A stretch of DNA of 64,000 nucleotides from Verrucomicrobiota bacterium (GCA_016222825.1 JACRQF010000010.1:434001-498000); one strand, 5' to 3'. Positions 1 through 9,137 are shown, counted from the first letter of the stretch. A program made the numbers and translations. The notes: a model not told the origin generated them from the letters alone.

Positions 1-504
1 CTTGGCCTTGGCGGCGTTCTTGTTGCCGTAGGGATTCCGTCCGCCCGGAGCTGGAGGCAGCACGATGATTTCGCACTGCCCGCCCATCTTCTCGATCTTT
101 TCCTTGGCGGAACCGCTGAACTTGTGCGCCTGCACAGTAAGCTTCTTCTTGAGTTCCCCCTCGCCGAGAACCTTCACGCCCACTCCCCTGCCCTGCAAAA
201 TGTCGCGCTCGGCAAGTTCCTTCGGTCCAATCTTCGCGCCATCGTCAAAAATATTCAATTGCTCGACGTTCACGATCTCGTAGTCAACCGTGTGGCGCGC
301 GTTGTTGAAGCCGCGCCGGGGCAGACGGACGATAAGACGCGTCTGGCCGCCCTCAAAACCGATCCTGATGCTGCTGCCGGAACGGGCCGTCTGGCCCTTG
401 CCGCCGCGGCCAGAGGTCTTGCCGTGACCGCTGCTTTCGCCGCAACCAACCCGCTTCACGCGGTGCGTGGCGCCCGGCCTGTTTTTTAACGTGTGCAATC
501 GCAT
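1..504 (-). CDS. rplO: 50S ribosomal protein L15 (3' end outside window)
   Basis: L15 binds 23S rRNA late in large-subunit assembly. The frame opens at an ATG whose complement is at 502-504 (MRLHTLKNRPGATHRVKR) and has no stop before the window edge, giving 168 visible codons. The Gly/Lys-rich loop GHGKTSGRGGKGQ near residue 30 is typical of the family. The last visible residues end in an Asn/Lys/Ala-rich stretch, so only a short tail is probably missing. It lies 69 bp downstream of rpsE, where most bacteria have rpmD; no L30 frame is present there. Confidence 0.95.
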   Translation of the reverse strand, partial: MRLHTLKNRPGATHRVKRVGCGESSGHGKTSGRGGKGQTARSGSSIRIGFEGGQTRLIVRLPRRGFNNARHTVDYEIVNVEQLNIFDDGAKIGPKELAERDILQGRGVGVKVLGEGELKKKLTVQAHKFSGSAKEKIEKMGGQCEIIVLPPAPGGRNPYGNKNAAKAK

Positions 505-573
505 GTTGAACCTTGAAAAATATCGCTGTCTATCTTGCTGTTGGAAATTCCTCTTGCCCGGAGTCTGCAGCCG

Positions 574-1194
574 TTACTGGGCACCCGCTGCCAGCGGTTT
601 CAAACCGCGGAGAGCCCGGACCTGATCCGGCATCCGCAGGCTCAGCAACGCGCTCAACGTCGCTTTGACGACGTTCATCGGGTTGCTGGAACCGAGGCTC
701 TTGGCCAAGACGTCCTTGATGCCAGCCAACTCGCACACCGCGCGCACGCCGCCGCCCGCGATGACGCCTGTGCCGGGTGACGCCGGACGCAGCAGCACAC
801 GGCCGCCGCTGAACTTGCCGAACACCTCGTGCGGAATCGTGTTGTTGCGCAACGAAACCGACACGACGTTCTTGCGCGCCGCCTCGGTGCCCTTGCGGAT
901 GGCGTCCGCCACTTCCTTGGACTTGCCAAAGCCGTAACCAACGTGACCCTGCTGGTCGCCGACGACGATCAGCGCGCTAAAGCTGAAACGCCGGCCGCCC
1001 TTGACGACCTTCGCCGTGCGGTTGATGAACACCACGCGTTCGATCATCTCGCCGCGTTCGCGTTCCGGGCGAACATACGCCGGCAGTTTCTCTTCCTCCG
1101 GCACCACCGGGACGACCTTGACCTGTTGGATTTCCTTCTCGGTCTCGGCGACGACCCGGATTTCTTTTTTCAGTGCAAACTTGTCGGTGTTCAT
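574..1194 (-). CDS. rpsE: 30S ribosomal protein S5
   Basis: S5 sits at the mRNA entry side of the small subunit and contributes to decoding fidelity. The conserved core starts near residue 52 ([20 protein letters not shown]) and continues through [10 protein letters not shown]. At 206 residues it is about 40 longer than the E. coli protein. The excess is an N-terminal extension rich in Glu, Lys and Val (residues 1-49). An internal Met at residue 50 has no obvious Shine-Dalgarno sequence, whereas the first ATG follows AGGA, so the long form is preferred. It is in the spc cluster between rplR and rplO. Confidence 0.96.
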   Translation of the reverse strand: MNTDKFALKKEIRVVAETEKEIQQVKVVPVVPEEEKLPAYVRPERERGEMIERVVFINRTAKVVKGGRRFSFSALIVVGDQQGHVGYGFGKSKEVADAIRKGTEAARKNVVSVSLRNNTIPHEVFGKFSGGRVLLRPASPGTGVIAGGGVRAVCELAGIKDVLAKSLGSSNPMNVVKATLSALLSLRMPDQVRALRGLKPLAAGAQ

Positions 1195-1199
1195 GCGTC

Positions 1200-1580
1200 C
1201 TAAAACTTCAAACCGGCTTCACGCGCGGCATCGGCGAGCGACGCGACACGATTCTTGCCTTTTTCACTGACCAGATAACGGTAACCGCCACGGTCAAACA
1301 CAACGGCCTTGATGCCCTTCTCGATGGCGCGCTGGCCGATCGTCTTTCCAATCACGACCGCGCCCTCCTTGTTGGACTTCGGTTTCTTGTCGCCAAAGCT
1401 CTTGTCGAGCGTCGAGGCAGACACCAACGTCCGGCCCGCGACGTCGTCAATGACCTGCGCGTAAATGTTCTTGCCCGTGAACGACACTGCCAGCCGCGGA
1501 CGCGCAGCGGTGCCATGCACCTTCTGCCGCAATCGCTTGTGCCGCCGCTCAATAAATTCTTTTTTCCTCAACGGTCTCAT
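1200..1580 (-). CDS. rplR: 50S ribosomal protein L18
   Basis: L18 carries 5S rRNA into the central protuberance together with L5. The 126-residue product has the [20 protein letters not shown] strand near residue 27 and the terminal block [13 protein letters not shown], both diagnostic. The segment before that block, usually GYxYHGRVK, reads [14 protein letters not shown] and is slightly divergent. The stop is 5 bp from the rpsE start. Confidence 0.96.
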   Translation of the reverse strand: MRPLRKKEFIERRHKRLRQKVHGTAARPRLAVSFTGKNIYAQVIDDVAGRTLVSASTLDKSFGDKKPKSNKEGAVVIGKTIGQRAIEKGIKAVVFDRGGYRYLVSEKGKNRVASLADAAREAGLKF

Positions 1581-1586
1581 AGACAG

Positions 1587-1607
1587 AATCTCAAAACCAA
1601 AATCTCA
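1587..1607. repeat. 7-nt tandem repeat between rplR and rplF
   Basis: Three consecutive 7-nt units read AATCTCA, AAACCAA and AATCTCA on the plus strand. They fill most of the gap between the rplR start and the rplF stop. It is one of several arrays in this window with a 7-nt period but different unit sequences. Confidence 0.55.
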
Positions 1608-1613
1608 ACCGCC

Positions 1614-2153
1614 CTACTGCTGGACAGTCTTGCCTTCCTTACGGCGGACCTGTTCGCCCACGTAACGGATGCCTTTGCCTTTGTAAGGCTCCGGCGGATA
1701 GTAGCCGCGCACCGACGCCGCGAACTGCCCGACAACCTGCTTGTCCGGCCCTTCGATCGTCACCTTGGTGTTGTCGGCGACGGTCACCTTCACGTTCTTC
1801 GGAATCGCCGCGTTGATCTGGTGCGAATAGCCAATCACCAGGTTCAGCTTGTCGCCCTGCACCGCGGCGCGGAAACCGACGCCTTGGATTTCCAACTGCT
1901 TGACGTAGCCTTCGGCCACGCCACGCACCATGTTGTTCACAAGGCTGCGAACGAGCCCGTGCAGGGCGCGCGTCTGGCGCGTCTCGTCCGTGCGCGTCAC
2001 TGCAACCTTGCCGTCCTTCATCGCCACTTTGATCGGCGCGGGGGCGTCGTAGTCGAGCTTGCCCTTGGGGCCTTCAACGGAAACCTTCTGCCCGGCAACG
2101 GTAACCTTCACCTTTGCCGGCAGCTCAATGAGTTGTCGTCCAATCCGTGACAT
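1614..2153 (-). CDS. rplF: 50S ribosomal protein L6
   Basis: L6 lies near the GTPase-associated centre and contacts the sarcin-ricin loop. The 179-residue protein begins MSRIGRQLIELPAKVKV. It contains the VEGPKGKL strand and ends with the signature PPEPYKGKGIRYVGEQVRRK. Length and both alpha/beta repeats are normal. It is 4 bp from rpsH, consistent with translational coupling in the spc operon. Confidence 0.97.
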   Translation of the reverse strand: MSRIGRQLIELPAKVKVTVAGQKVSVEGPKGKLDYDAPAPIKVAMKDGKVAVTRTDETRQTRALHGLVRSLVNNMVRGVAEGYVKQLEIQGVGFRAAVQGDKLNLVIGYSHQINAAIPKNVKVTVADNTKVTIEGPDKQVVGQFAASVRGYYPPEPYKGKGIRYVGEQVRRKEGKTVQQ

Positions 2154-2157
2154 AGTC

Positions 2158-2553
2158 TTACCAAACTGTGCAGAGTAATTCGCCGCCGACCTTCATTCTT
2201 CGCGCCTCAACGCCTGTCATGATGCCGCGCGATGTGGACACCAACGCGGTGCCCATGCCGCCTTGCACGCGCGGCATTTCTTCGCTGCCGACATACACGC
2301 GCCGGCCCGGCCGGCTCACACGCTTAATGCCCTCGATGGCGGGCGTCTTGCCTGAAAACCTCAACTCGATCCGGATTTGCTTGTGCGCGCCTTCCTTCAC
2401 CACCTCGAAGTCGTTCACATAGCCCTCCTTCTTCAACAGCCGGGCGATCTCCGCCTTCAGCTTCGAGTGCGGGACCAACACCTCCGGTTTCGCCGCCGAG
2501 TAGGCATTGCGGACCCGCGTCAACATGTCGCCAATGGAATCAGTGATATTCAT
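2158..2553 (-). CDS. rpsH: 30S ribosomal protein S8
   Basis: S8 nucleates the platform of the 30S subunit by binding helix 21 of 16S rRNA. The open frame extends 40 codons further upstream across rpsN. The real start is taken as the ATG at 2553 because MNITDSIGDMLTRVRNAY is the normal S8 N-terminus and gives 131 residues. The C-terminal block STSRGIMTGVEARRMKVGGE is intact. The gene follows rpsN with a 2-bp gap. Confidence 0.97.
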   Translation of the reverse strand: MNITDSIGDMLTRVRNAYSAAKPEVLVPHSKLKAEIARLLKKEGYVNDFEVVKEGAHKQIRIELRFSGKTPAIEGIKRVSRPGRRVYVGSEEMPRVQGGMGTALVSTSRGIMTGVEARRMKVGGELLCTVW

Positions 2554-2555
2554 TG

Positions 2556-2741
2556 TTACCAGCTCGCCTTGACCACGCCCGGCAGCATTCCTTTCGAGGC
2601 TAACTCGCGGAAGCAAATGCGGCACACCTGGAACCGCCGGATAAAACCCCGGCGCCGGCCGCACGCACGGCAACGGTTGTAGGCGCGCGCCTTGAACTTC
2701 GGCACGCGCTTCTGTTTAGCCATCAAACATGTCTTCGCCAT
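2556..2741 (-). CDS. rpsN: 30S ribosomal protein S14, zinc-binding type
   Basis: This is the short, zinc-ribbon form of S14 (61 residues). The pairs CRAC and CRIC supply four cysteines for one Zn ion, and the tail [15 protein letters not shown] matches the family end. The first ATG is chosen because MAKTCL is the usual beginning, although a second Met follows at residue 7. Having the zinc form as the spc-operon copy means S14 is zinc-dependent here unless a second paralogue exists elsewhere. Confidence 0.96.
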   Translation of the reverse strand: MAKTCLMAKQKRVPKFKARAYNRCRACGRRRGFIRRFQVCRICFRELASKGMLPGVVKASW

Positions 2742-2753
2742 AAGCTCTACTCT

Positions 2754-3329
2754 TTACTTGGCCGCCGCGTGCGGCTTCAGCCGCGTCGCGAAGGGCATTC
2801 CCATCTCCTCCAGCAACAACCGCGCCTCTTCGTTTGTCGGCGCGCTCGTCACAATCGTGATGTGCATGCCTTGCTGGCGCTTGATCTTGTCGAGTTCGAT
2901 CTCCGGAAAAATCGTCTGGTCGTTCACGCCGAACGTGTAACTGCCGCGTCCGTCGAAGCTGCGCACCGGCAGCCCGCGGAAGTCGCGGATGCGCGGCAGC
3001 GCCGCGCTCACGAGCCGGTCAAAGAACTCATACATCTTCGTCCGCCGCAGTGTCACCCGGCAGCCGATCTCCTGGCCCAGGCGCAGATTGAAATTCGAGA
3101 TGTTCTTCTTCGAGCGATTGAGCACAGGCTTCTGGCCGGTGATCATCGTCAACTCCTTGATCGCCTCTTCCACGGCGTTCTTGTCCGCCTTGATCGTCGC
3201 CGTGGACACACCCATGCTGACGACGATCTTCTCGATCTTCGGCACCTCGAAAGGGTTCTTGTAGCCGCGCGTCTTCACGAGCGCCGGCACAACCTTCTGT
3301 TTATAATGTTCTTCTAACCGCGATGGCAT
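2754..3329 (-). CDS. rplE: 50S ribosomal protein L5
   Basis: L5 binds 5S rRNA and forms the B1b bridge to the small subunit. The 191-residue product shows the conserved segments [35 protein letters not shown] and the motif [10 protein letters not shown] short Ala/Lys tail follows the family core. It is separated from rplX by 42 bp, one of the larger gaps in the spc cluster. Confidence 0.97.
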   Translation of the reverse strand: MPSRLEEHYKQKVVPALVKTRGYKNPFEVPKIEKIVVSMGVSTATIKADKNAVEEAIKELTMITGQKPVLNRSKKNISNFNLRLGQEIGCRVTLRRTKMYEFFDRLVSAALPRIRDFRGLPVRSFDGRGSYTFGVNDQTIFPEIELDKIKRQQGMHITIVTSAPTNEEARLLLEEMGMPFATRLKPHAAAK

Positions 3330-3371
3330 GTTTCTTGTTCCTGGCCGCCGCTTGCCGGCCGCATGAAATGA

Positions 3372-3689
3372 TTATTTATCGAACGCGCCCTTGCACTTCC
3401 GGCAGTAGCGGACTTTCTTGCCGCCCTCCTGCTTGACACCGATGCGGACGCCCTTCTGGCACGTCGGGCAGAAGAGCATCAGGTTTGAGAACGCGATGGT
3501 GCCTTCCTTCTCGACAATGGCACCCTGCGGATGCGCCTGGCTCTTCTTGGTGTGGCGCTTAATCATCTGCAAGCCCTCGACAATGGCCCGGCCGTTGCCG
3601 CGCCGCACTTCGAGAACCTTGCCCTGTTTGCCGCGCGAACGGCCGGCAATGGCCACCACAACATCGTTTTTCCGAAGCAGTGTCTTCAT
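3372..3689 (-). CDS. rplX: 50S ribosomal protein L24 with C-terminal zinc-ribbon cysteines
   Basis: L24 is an early assembly initiator at the 5' domain of 23S rRNA. The N-terminal KOW segment reads KNDVVVAIAGRSRGKQGKVL (residues 7-26). The C-terminal half carries CPTC and CRKC, a plausible zinc site retained in some bacterial L24 proteins and lost in E. coli. At 105 residues the length is normal. The start lies 3 bp after the rplN stop. Confidence 0.96.
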   Translation of the reverse strand: MKTLLRKNDVVVAIAGRSRGKQGKVLEVRRGNGRAIVEGLQMIKRHTKKSQAHPQGAIVEKEGTIAFSNLMLFCPTCQKGVRIGVKQEGGKKVRYCRKCKGAFDK

Positions 3690-3692
3690 CTA

Positions 3693-4058
3693 CTAGAGCA
3701 CCTCCGGCGCAAGGGAAATGATTTTCATGAAATTCTTCTCACGCAATTCGCGCGCGACCGGCCCAAAGATGCGCGTGCCCCGCGGATTGCGCTCCTTGTC
3801 AATGATGACAATGGCATTGGTGTCGAACCGCAGGTAGCTGCCGTCGGAGCGCTTGATCGGCCGCTTGGTGCGGACGATGACGCCGTGAACGACTTCGCCT
3901 TTCTTCACCGTGCCATCCGGCGCCGCTTCCTTGATGTTGGCGGAGATGATGTCACCGATGCGCGCGTATTCTTTGTTCGAGCCGACCACGCCCACCACCG
4001 ACGCGCGACGCGCGCCGGAGTTGTCAGCCACTTCCACAATGGATCTTACCTGAAGCAT
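3693..4058 (-). CDS. rplN: 50S ribosomal protein L14
   Basis: L14 forms bridge B8 with 16S rRNA and contacts L19. The 121 residues follow the family closely: [20 protein letters not shown] at the start and [20 protein letters not shown] at the end. The Tyr-Leu-Arg-Phe-Asp-x-Asn-Ala core is present. It lies 4 bp from rpsQ upstream and 3 bp from rplX downstream. Confidence 0.97.
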   Translation of the reverse strand: MLQVRSIVEVADNSGARRASVVGVVGSNKEYARIGDIISANIKEAAPDGTVKKGEVVHGVIVRTKRPIKRSDGSYLRFDTNAIVIIDKERNPRGTRIFGPVARELREKNFMKIISLAPEVL

Positions 4059-4062
4059 GGTG

Positions 4063-4407
4063 TTATACCTCTTCCTGGGTCACATGCGCCCGCGCTTTGT
4101 GTGACATTGGCAGCACTTCCACCACGCGCCAGCGCTTCAACTTGGAGAGCGGGCGGGTTTCCGTGATGCGGACACGGTCGCCAAGCTTGGCCTTGTTCTC
4201 GTCGTTATGAGCGTAGAACTTGGAAGTCTTGGTGACGACCTTGCCATACTTCGGGTGTGGCACGCGGCGCTCGACGCGCACCACGACGGTCTTCTCCATC
4301 TTGTTGGACGTGACCGTGCCGACGAATTCCTTGCGGACGCCGCGCTCGCGTGCGCCGGCAGCCGCGACCGCGGCGACTGCGGGTTGAATTGATGTCTGAT
4401 CGGGCAT
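4063..4407 (-). CDS. rpsQ: 30S ribosomal protein S17
   Basis: S17 is a primary binder of the 5' domain of 16S rRNA. The OB-fold core runs from about residue 25 ([20 protein letters not shown]) to [15 protein letters not shown]. The 114-residue product is about 30 longer than E. coli S17, because of an Ala-rich N-terminal extension and a His/Ala/Glu-containing tail. The N-terminal extension has no internal Met, which supports the annotated start. Confidence 0.95.
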   Translation of the reverse strand: MPDQTSIQPAVAAVAAAGARERGVRKEFVGTVTSNKMEKTVVVRVERRVPHPKYGKVVTKTSKFYAHNDENKAKLGDRVRITETRPLSKLKRWRVVEVLPMSHKARAHVTQEEV

Positions 4408-4423
4408 AAAAATCTCGCTCTAC

Positions 4424-4633
4424 TTATTTCGCACCGGCGGCCGCCGCGCGCCGTTTCTGCGTGATGACCGTTTGAATGCGGGCGATGTCGTGCCGCAGCT
4501 CGCGGATGCGGCTCGGCTTCTCGATCTGGCCGCCGTGTTTTTGCAGGTTGAGCTTGAACAGCTCTTCGCGGCAGTCGCGCTCTTTCGCCTGCATTTCCTC
4601 AATACTCTGTTCTCTAAGTTCTTTGGCCTTCAT
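4424..4633 (-). CDS. rpmC: 50S ribosomal protein L29
   Basis: L29 lies beside the peptide exit tunnel and helps dock trigger factor. The 69-residue two-helix protein begins MKAKELREQSIEEMQAK and contains LFKLNLQKHGGQIEKPSRIR, the family signature. An Ala-rich tail follows. It is located between rplP and rpsQ as usual. Confidence 0.95.
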   Translation of the reverse strand: MKAKELREQSIEEMQAKERDCREELFKLNLQKHGGQIEKPSRIRELRHDIARIQTVITQKRRAAAAGAK

Positions 4634-4647
4634 GGGCTAAAATCAGT

Positions 4648-5061
4648 TTACGAAATCCGCGACACAAACCGCGTCTTGATGGGCAGCTTGCCCGCCGCCA
4701 GACGGAACGCTTCCTTCGCCAGAATCTCCGGCACGCCGCCCAATTCAAACATGATGCGGCCTGGCCGGATGACGGCGACCCAAAATTCGGGCGCGCCCTT
4801 GCCTTTGCCCATGCGGGTCTCGGCGGGCTTCTTGCTGACGCTCTTGTCCGGGAAAACCCGCAACCAAAGCTTGCCGCGACGCTTGGTGTAGCGCGCGATG
4901 GCCACGCGGGCCGCCTCGATCTGCTTGGCAGTCATCCACGCTCGCTCGAGCGCCTGCAATCCAAACTCACCGAAGTCCACGCTCACGGCGCGGCTCTCGA
5001 AGCCCTTGCGGCTGCCCCGCTGGTGCTTCCGATACTTGACTCGTTTCGGCATTAACGGCAT
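4648..5061 (-). CDS. rplP: 50S ribosomal protein L16
   Basis: L16 organises the A-site/P-site architecture around 23S helix 38. The 137-residue product has the start [20 protein letters not shown], followed by [20 protein letters not shown] and the block [20 protein letters not shown]. Length is normal. Met4 is an alternative start, because the family usually begins one to three residues before MPKR. Confidence 0.97.
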   Translation of the reverse strand: MPLMPKRVKYRKHQRGSRKGFESRAVSVDFGEFGLQALERAWMTAKQIEAARVAIARYTKRRGKLWLRVFPDKSVSKKPAETRMGKGKGAPEFWVAVIRPGRIMFELGGVPEILAKEAFRLAAGKLPIKTRFVSRIS

Positions 5062-5097
5062 AGGTCTTGTCCTGGCAAAAAGTTCAGCGCTCCACGT

Positions 5098-5796
5098 TTA
5101 CCGCGCCGGCGCCGGCTCGGCGTTCATCGGTGCCGCGGACGGCGTTTCAACGCGGCGGGGTTCGGTCTTCTCCTTTGGACCTTTATAAATCCAACACTTC
5201 ACTCCGATCTTGCCGTAGGTGCAGAGCGCCTCGGCAAAACCATACTCAATGTCCGCTCGCAAGGTCTGCAACGGCACGGTGCCCTGGCGATACCACTCGG
5301 TGCGGGCAATTTCGCCGCCGCCCAACCGGCCAGCGCAGCGAATCTTGATCCCAGCCGCACCCATGTCCAATGCGGTCTGAACGGCCTTCTTCATCGCGCG
5401 GCGGAAGCTGATGCGCCGCTCTAACTGCAACGCCACGTTCTCGGAAATAAGCTGCGGGTCCGTCTCCGGCTGCTTGATCTCGATGATGTCAACGTAGATC
5501 TCCTTGCCGCCGGTCATCGTGTGCAGTTCTTCCTTCAGCTTGTCTATCTCGGCGCCCTTGCGCCCGATGACGATGCCCGGACGCGCCGTGTGGACGGTGA
5601 TGCGCAGCCGGTTGGCCGCGCGCTCGATCACGATCTTCGGCACCGCCGCCTGCGACAGCTTCGCCTTGACGAAGTCGCGAACCTTCAGGTCCTCGTGCAG
5701 CAGGTTGATGTATTCCTTCTTCTCGGCGAACCACTTGCCACGCCAATCGAAGGTCACCGGCAATCTATAGCTGACAGGATGAACTTTTTGACCCAT
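5098..5796 (-). CDS. rpsC: 30S ribosomal protein S3
   Basis: S3 lines the mRNA entry channel and has helicase-like activity with S4 and S5. The protein starts [20 protein letters not shown]. It contains the KH motif [16 protein letters not shown] near residue 76 and the C-terminal domain block [20 protein letters not shown]. The 232 residues end in a Pro/Ala-rich tail that carries no recognisable motif. Confidence 0.97.
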   Translation of the reverse strand: MGQKVHPVSYRLPVTFDWRGKWFAEKKEYINLLHEDLKVRDFVKAKLSQAAVPKIVIERAANRLRITVHTARPGIVIGRKGAEIDKLKEELHTMTGGKEIYVDIIEIKQPETDPQLISENVALQLERRISFRRAMKKAVQTALDMGAAGIKIRCAGRLGGGEIARTEWYRQGTVPLQTLRADIEYGFAEALCTYGKIGVKCWIYKGPKEKTEPRRVETPSAAPMNAEPAPAR

Positions 5797-5806
5797 ACGT
5801 TCTCCG

Positions 5807-6229
5807 TTATTTCTGCTCCGGCTTCACGGCCTCGGCTGGTTTGTTTTCCGCCTTGGCCGCCGCCTTGGGCGCGGGCGCCGCACCGGGCGCGCGCCGTGGC
5901 ACTTCCGCCACCACGATCTTGACGTGGCAGGTCCGCCGCAACCGCGGCGCCGCCATGCCGCGGGCGCTGGCCTTCCAACGTTTGAATGTCGGACCGGTCC
6001 CCACGACCGCTTCCTTCACCACCAGCGTGTCCGCCGCCATATTCGCGTTGTTCTCCGCGTTCGCGACGGCCGAGCGCAGTGTCTTCAGGACAATGCGCGC
6101 GCTCTTGCGCGGCGTGAATTGCAGCACGTCCAGGGCGTGAGCCACGCTCATTCCCTGTATCTGACGCGTGATCTCCGACACCTTCTGGTGCGACATCCGC
6201 GCGTATTTAGTTATCGCTTGCACGTCCAT
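5807..6229 (-). CDS. rplV: 50S ribosomal protein L22
   Basis: L22 has a beta-hairpin that reaches into the peptide exit tunnel. The 140-residue product has the globular core ([39 protein letters not shown]) and the hairpin near [19 protein letters not shown]. It ends in a 25-residue Ala/Pro/Lys tail. Upstream, where rpsS normally lies, there is instead the stop codon of an inserted coiled-coil gene 8 bp away. Confidence 0.96.
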   Translation of the reverse strand: MDVQAITKYARMSHQKVSEITRQIQGMSVAHALDVLQFTPRKSARIVLKTLRSAVANAENNANMAADTLVVKEAVVGTGPTFKRWKASARGMAAPRLRRTCHVKIVVAEVPRRAPGAAPAPKAAAKAENKPAEAVKPEQK

Positions 6230-6237
6230 AAAATGTT

Positions 6238-7068
6238 CTAGCTCTTCGTCAACCGCACGCGATCACCGACCTTGACCGCATTCCCGCGGTCCATCATCTC
6301 GATGACCGCGCCTGAAATTTTCTTTCTGACCTCGACAACCTTCAACCGGGCAATTACCTGGTCGTCGCGCATCACTGCAAACGGCATGCCTAATCGCACG
6401 CCCTGCTCGCTGCCGAGGTTGATCACCGCCAACTGCAGGCTCCAGTTCAGGCTTACCACCTGCCCTGACTCCAACGTTGGCGCCGTCGCTTGCTGCACCG
6501 CTGCGGGCAGCCTCTTCATCGCTGCCGGCTTCGCCGCCGCGAGCGTCCGCTTCACGCGCTCCGCTTCCGCCAGCGCCTGCGCCCGCTGAATCAGAGTCAT
6601 GTTCTCCGATCCATGCAGCGCCTGCTCCAGCACCGCGTTGAGCCGCTGCAACTGTTCGAGCAACTCGCTTCGTTCCCGCTCGCTCTTTTGCAGTGCCGCC
6701 GCCGCATCCGCCAGTTGCGAATTCAGCTTCACCGCGTCACCCGCCGTTGTCGGCGTCGCGCCCTGCTGCTGCAACTCCTGGCACCGCTTGCGGAACGCCG
6801 CCGCTTCGCCTTGCGCCGCCGCGAGGCTTTCGCCCAGCGCCTTCAGCGCCTGCTCTTTTTCAGCCATCTCGGTCTGTAGTTCGGCGTAATCGCTGACCAA
6901 CTTGCGGAACGCCACCGCCATCTCCTGCTGCTGCAGCGCGTTTTCCTCGGCCTTGATGAGGCCATGAACTGCCAAAGAACGTTCATCGGGGCGCTCTTGC
7001 GCCACCGCCGCAGCCGCAAACCAACTCAAGATCCACGCCGCTGCCGCGTATCGGATCCCGGCCCACAT
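6238..7068 (-). CDS. Predicted exported coiled-coil protein inserted between rpsS and rplV
   Basis: I do not recognise this 276-residue family. Residues 1-23 form a signal peptide (hydrophobic core AAAAWILSWFAAAA, likely cleavage after AVA). Residues 30-165 are Glu/Gln/Ala-rich heptads typical of a long coiled coil. The final 75 residues (from LESGQVVSLNWSLQLAVINL) look like a small beta-rich domain containing GVRLGMPFAVMRDDQVIARL, a layout reminiscent of the C-terminal barrel in FlgT- or MreC-like periplasmic proteins. The gene fits tightly between rpsS (17-bp gap) and rplV (8-bp gap) on the same strand, so it must be co-transcribed with ribosomal proteins. The function is unknown; export to the periplasm is inferred. 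Confidence 0.85.
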   Translation of the reverse strand: MWAGIRYAAAAWILSWFAAAAVAQERPDERSLAVHGLIKAEENALQQQEMAVAFRKLVSDYAELQTEMAEKEQALKALGESLAAAQGEAAAFRKRCQELQQQGATPTTAGDAVKLNSQLADAAAALQKSERERSELLEQLQRLNAVLEQALHGSENMTLIQRAQALAEAERVKRTLAAAKPAAMKRLPAAVQQATAPTLESGQVVSLNWSLQLAVINLGSEQGVRLGMPFAVMRDDQVIARLKVVEVRKKISGAVIEMMDRGNAVKVGDRVRLTKS

Positions 7069-7085
7069 GACGGCCTCCGTTACTT

Positions 7086-7367
7086 CTACTTCGCCGCCGC
7101 CTTTTCGGTGTGGGCGCCGTGCTTCCTAAAGATGCGGGTCAGCGAAAACTCGCCGAGCCGGTGACCGACCATGTTCTCGGTCACGAAAACCGCGTTGAAA
7201 ATCTTTCCGTTATGCACACTGAACGTGTGGCCGACGAACTCCGGCACGATCATCGAGCGGCGCGACCATGTCTTGATCGGCTTTTTCTGGCCGGCATCGT
7301 TCAGCTTGCGCACCTTCTCCATCAGGTGCTCATCCACAAAAGGGCCTTTTTTCAGCGAGCGTCCCAT
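7086..7367 (-). CDS. rpsS: 30S ribosomal protein S19
   Basis: S19 sits in the 30S head and forms bridge B1a. The frame is open for 33 more codons upstream, but that part overlaps rpl[20 protein letters not shown] is the family N-terminus, giving 93 residues. The blocks [20 protein letters not shown] and [10 protein letters not shown] are conserved. The start lies 2 bp after the rplB stop. Confidence 0.97.
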   Translation of the reverse strand: MGRSLKKGPFVDEHLMEKVRKLNDAGQKKPIKTWSRRSMIVPEFVGHTFSVHNGKIFNAVFVTENMVGHRLGEFSLTRIFRKHGAHTEKAAAK

Positions 7368-7369
7368 GA

Positions 7370-8209
7370 CTACTTCTTCCTCCGATCCTGCACGATGAAC
7401 CGACTCGTGGACTTGTGTTTCTTGCGGGTCTTGTAACCCTTGGCCGGCTGGCCCCAAGGCGAACAAGGATGATGCCAGCCGCCGCCGCCCTTCGACTTGC
7501 CCTGACCGCCACCCATCGGATGGTCAATCGGGTTTTTGCACATGGCACGCGAGGTTGGACGCCAGCCAAGCCAGCGGGTGCGTCCCGCTTTGCCGAGCGT
7601 AATGCTGTCGTGCTCCAAATTGCCGACCTGGCCAATCGTCGCGTAGCACTCCTGGTGCACGCGCCGGATTTCGCCGGACGGCAGCTTGATCTGCACGTAG
7701 TCGCCTTCCTTCGCCATCAACTGCGCCGACGCGCCAGCCGTGCGCACCATCTGCGCGCCGCGGCCGCGGTTCAGTTCAATCGCATGGACCGGCAGCGACA
7801 TCGGAATCGCCTTCAGCGGCATCGCATTGCCAACCTCGGTCGGCGCTTCGGGGCCGCTCATCACGCTCTGGCCGACCTGAAGACCGTTGGGCGCGAGGAT
7901 GTAACGCTTCTCGCCGTCCTTGTAGTGCAACAAGGCAATGCGGGCGCTGCGGTTCGGATCGTATTCGATCGCCGCAACCCTCGCCGGCACGCCAGTCTTG
8001 TCGCGCTTGAAATCAATGATGCGGTAATGCTGCTTGTGACCGCCGCCACGATTGCGCGCAGTCATCCGACCGTGGCAGTTGCGACCGCCCTGCTTCCTCA
8101 GCGGCTCCAGCAACGATTTCTCCGGACTATCCTTCGTAATTTCCTCGAAGGTATGGTCCATCCGAAACCGGCTGCCCGGCGTCCGTGGTCTAAATTGCTT
8201 GATGCCCAT
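7370..8209 (-). CDS. rplB: 50S ribosomal protein L2
   Basis: L2 is required for subunit association and peptidyl transferase assembly. The 279-residue product has the N-terminal [12 protein letters not shown] segment, [20 protein letters not shown], and the C-terminal domain. In the normally near-invariant loop DHPHGGG this protein reads DHPMGGG, followed by [17 protein letters not shown]. The nearby HH pair might compensate. Flanking genes are rplW and rpsS as usual. Confidence 0.97.
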   Translation of the reverse strand: MGIKQFRPRTPGSRFRMDHTFEEITKDSPEKSLLEPLRKQGGRNCHGRMTARNRGGGHKQHYRIIDFKRDKTGVPARVAAIEYDPNRSARIALLHYKDGEKRYILAPNGLQVGQSVMSGPEAPTEVGNAMPLKAIPMSLPVHAIELNRGRGAQMVRTAGASAQLMAKEGDYVQIKLPSGEIRRVHQECYATIGQVGNLEHDSITLGKAGRTRWLGWRPTSRAMCKNPIDHPMGGGQGKSKGGGGWHHPCSPWGQPAKGYKTRKKHKSTSRFIVQDRRKK

Positions 8210-8219
8210 GAAAAGAATC

Positions 8220-8501
8220 CTATGCGAGTTCGATCTTGTCGCCGGCCTTCAGCGTGATGATGGCCTTCTTCCAGTCCACCTGCTTGCTGACGCGGCCGCG
8301 CATGACCTTGACCTTGCCATGCACGTTGAGCGTATTGACCTTTAACACTGTCACTTTGAACAGTTTCTCAACAGCCTGCTTAATCTCAATCTTGTTGGCA
8401 TCCTGCGTCACCGCCAGCGTGTATTGATTTGACTTCGCGCTCTGAGCGCTGCCCTTTTCGGTCACGCGCAGCGTCTTGATGATTTGATGCGGGTCCGTCA
8501 T
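8220..8501 (-). CDS. rplW: 50S ribosomal protein L23
   Basis: L23 is the docking site for trigger factor and SRP at the tunnel exit. The 93-residue protein has the pattern [19 protein letters not shown], then [20 protein letters not shown]. Length and position between rplD and rplB are standard. Confidence 0.96.
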   Translation of the reverse strand: MTDPHQIIKTLRVTEKGSAQSAKSNQYTLAVTQDANKIEIKQAVEKLFKVTVLKVNTLNVHGKVKVMRGRVSKQVDWKKAIITLKAGDKIELA

Positions 8502-8504
8502 CGC

Positions 8505-9137
8505 TTAGTCCTTCGCCAATCGTTGTTCGACTTTTTCAAACGCCGACTTCATGAACACCAGCTTGTGAGCCAGCGTCACGTCGTAAACATTCAGGTTCGA
8601 CGCATCCACCACCGACACAAACGCCACGTTGCCCGACGCCAACATCAGGTTCTTCTCGGGCTTATCCACAACCAGTAAGATCGAACGGTTGCCGGCTTTC
8701 AAATTCTTGACCACGCTGACGAATTCCTTCGTCTTCGGCGTCTTCAACGTAATTGCGTCCACAAGGACAACATCGCCGGCCGCGATCCGCTCTCCAATCG
8801 CCTTCTGCAACGCGAGGCGGCGGACTTTCTTCGGCATTCCCAGCGACCAATCGCGCGGCTTCGGGCCGAACACGACGCCACCGCCACGCCACAACGGACT
8901 CGCAAAGCTGCCGGCGCGCGCCCGCCCTGTGCCCTTTTGCTTCCACGGCTTCTTGCCCGACCCAGCCACCTCGCCAAGCGTCTTCGTGCAAGCCGTGCCA
9001 GAGCGGCGATTCGACTGAATCGCCACCACGGCATCGCGCACGGTCTGCTGGCCGCGGCTGCCTTTAATGATGAAGTCGTCGCGCAGATCGAACTCGCCTG
9101 CTGCTCCGCCTTCGCTGTTTAATACCGGAATCTTCAT
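8505..9137 (-). CDS. rplD: 50S ribosomal protein L4
   Basis: L4 reaches into the exit tunnel with a long loop, and in gammaproteobacteria it autoregulates the S10 operon. The loop is recognisable as KKPWKQKGTGRARAGSFASP followed by GGGVVFGPKPRDWS. Length is 210 residues. Immediately upstream of its start lies a 28-bp 7-nt tandem repeat, so the ribosome binding region is built partly from repeat sequence. Confidence 0.97.
   Translation of the reverse strand: MKIPVLNSEGGAAGEFDLRDDFIIKGSRGQQTVRDAVVAIQSNRRSGTACTKTLGEVAGSGKKPWKQKGTGRARAGSFASPLWRGGGVVFGPKPRDWSLGMPKKVRRLALQKAIGERIAAGDVVLVDAITLKTPKTKEFVSVVKNLKAGNRSILLVVDKPEKNLMLASGNVAFVSVVDASNLNVYDVTLAHKLVFMKSAFEKVEQRLAKD

Noticed and set aside
2554..2673. 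40-codon N-terminal extension of S8
   Set aside because: It overlaps rpsN and has no family similarity; the normal start is at 2553.
7368..7466. 33-codon N-terminal extension of S19
   Set aside because: It overlaps rplB; S19 starts at 7367.
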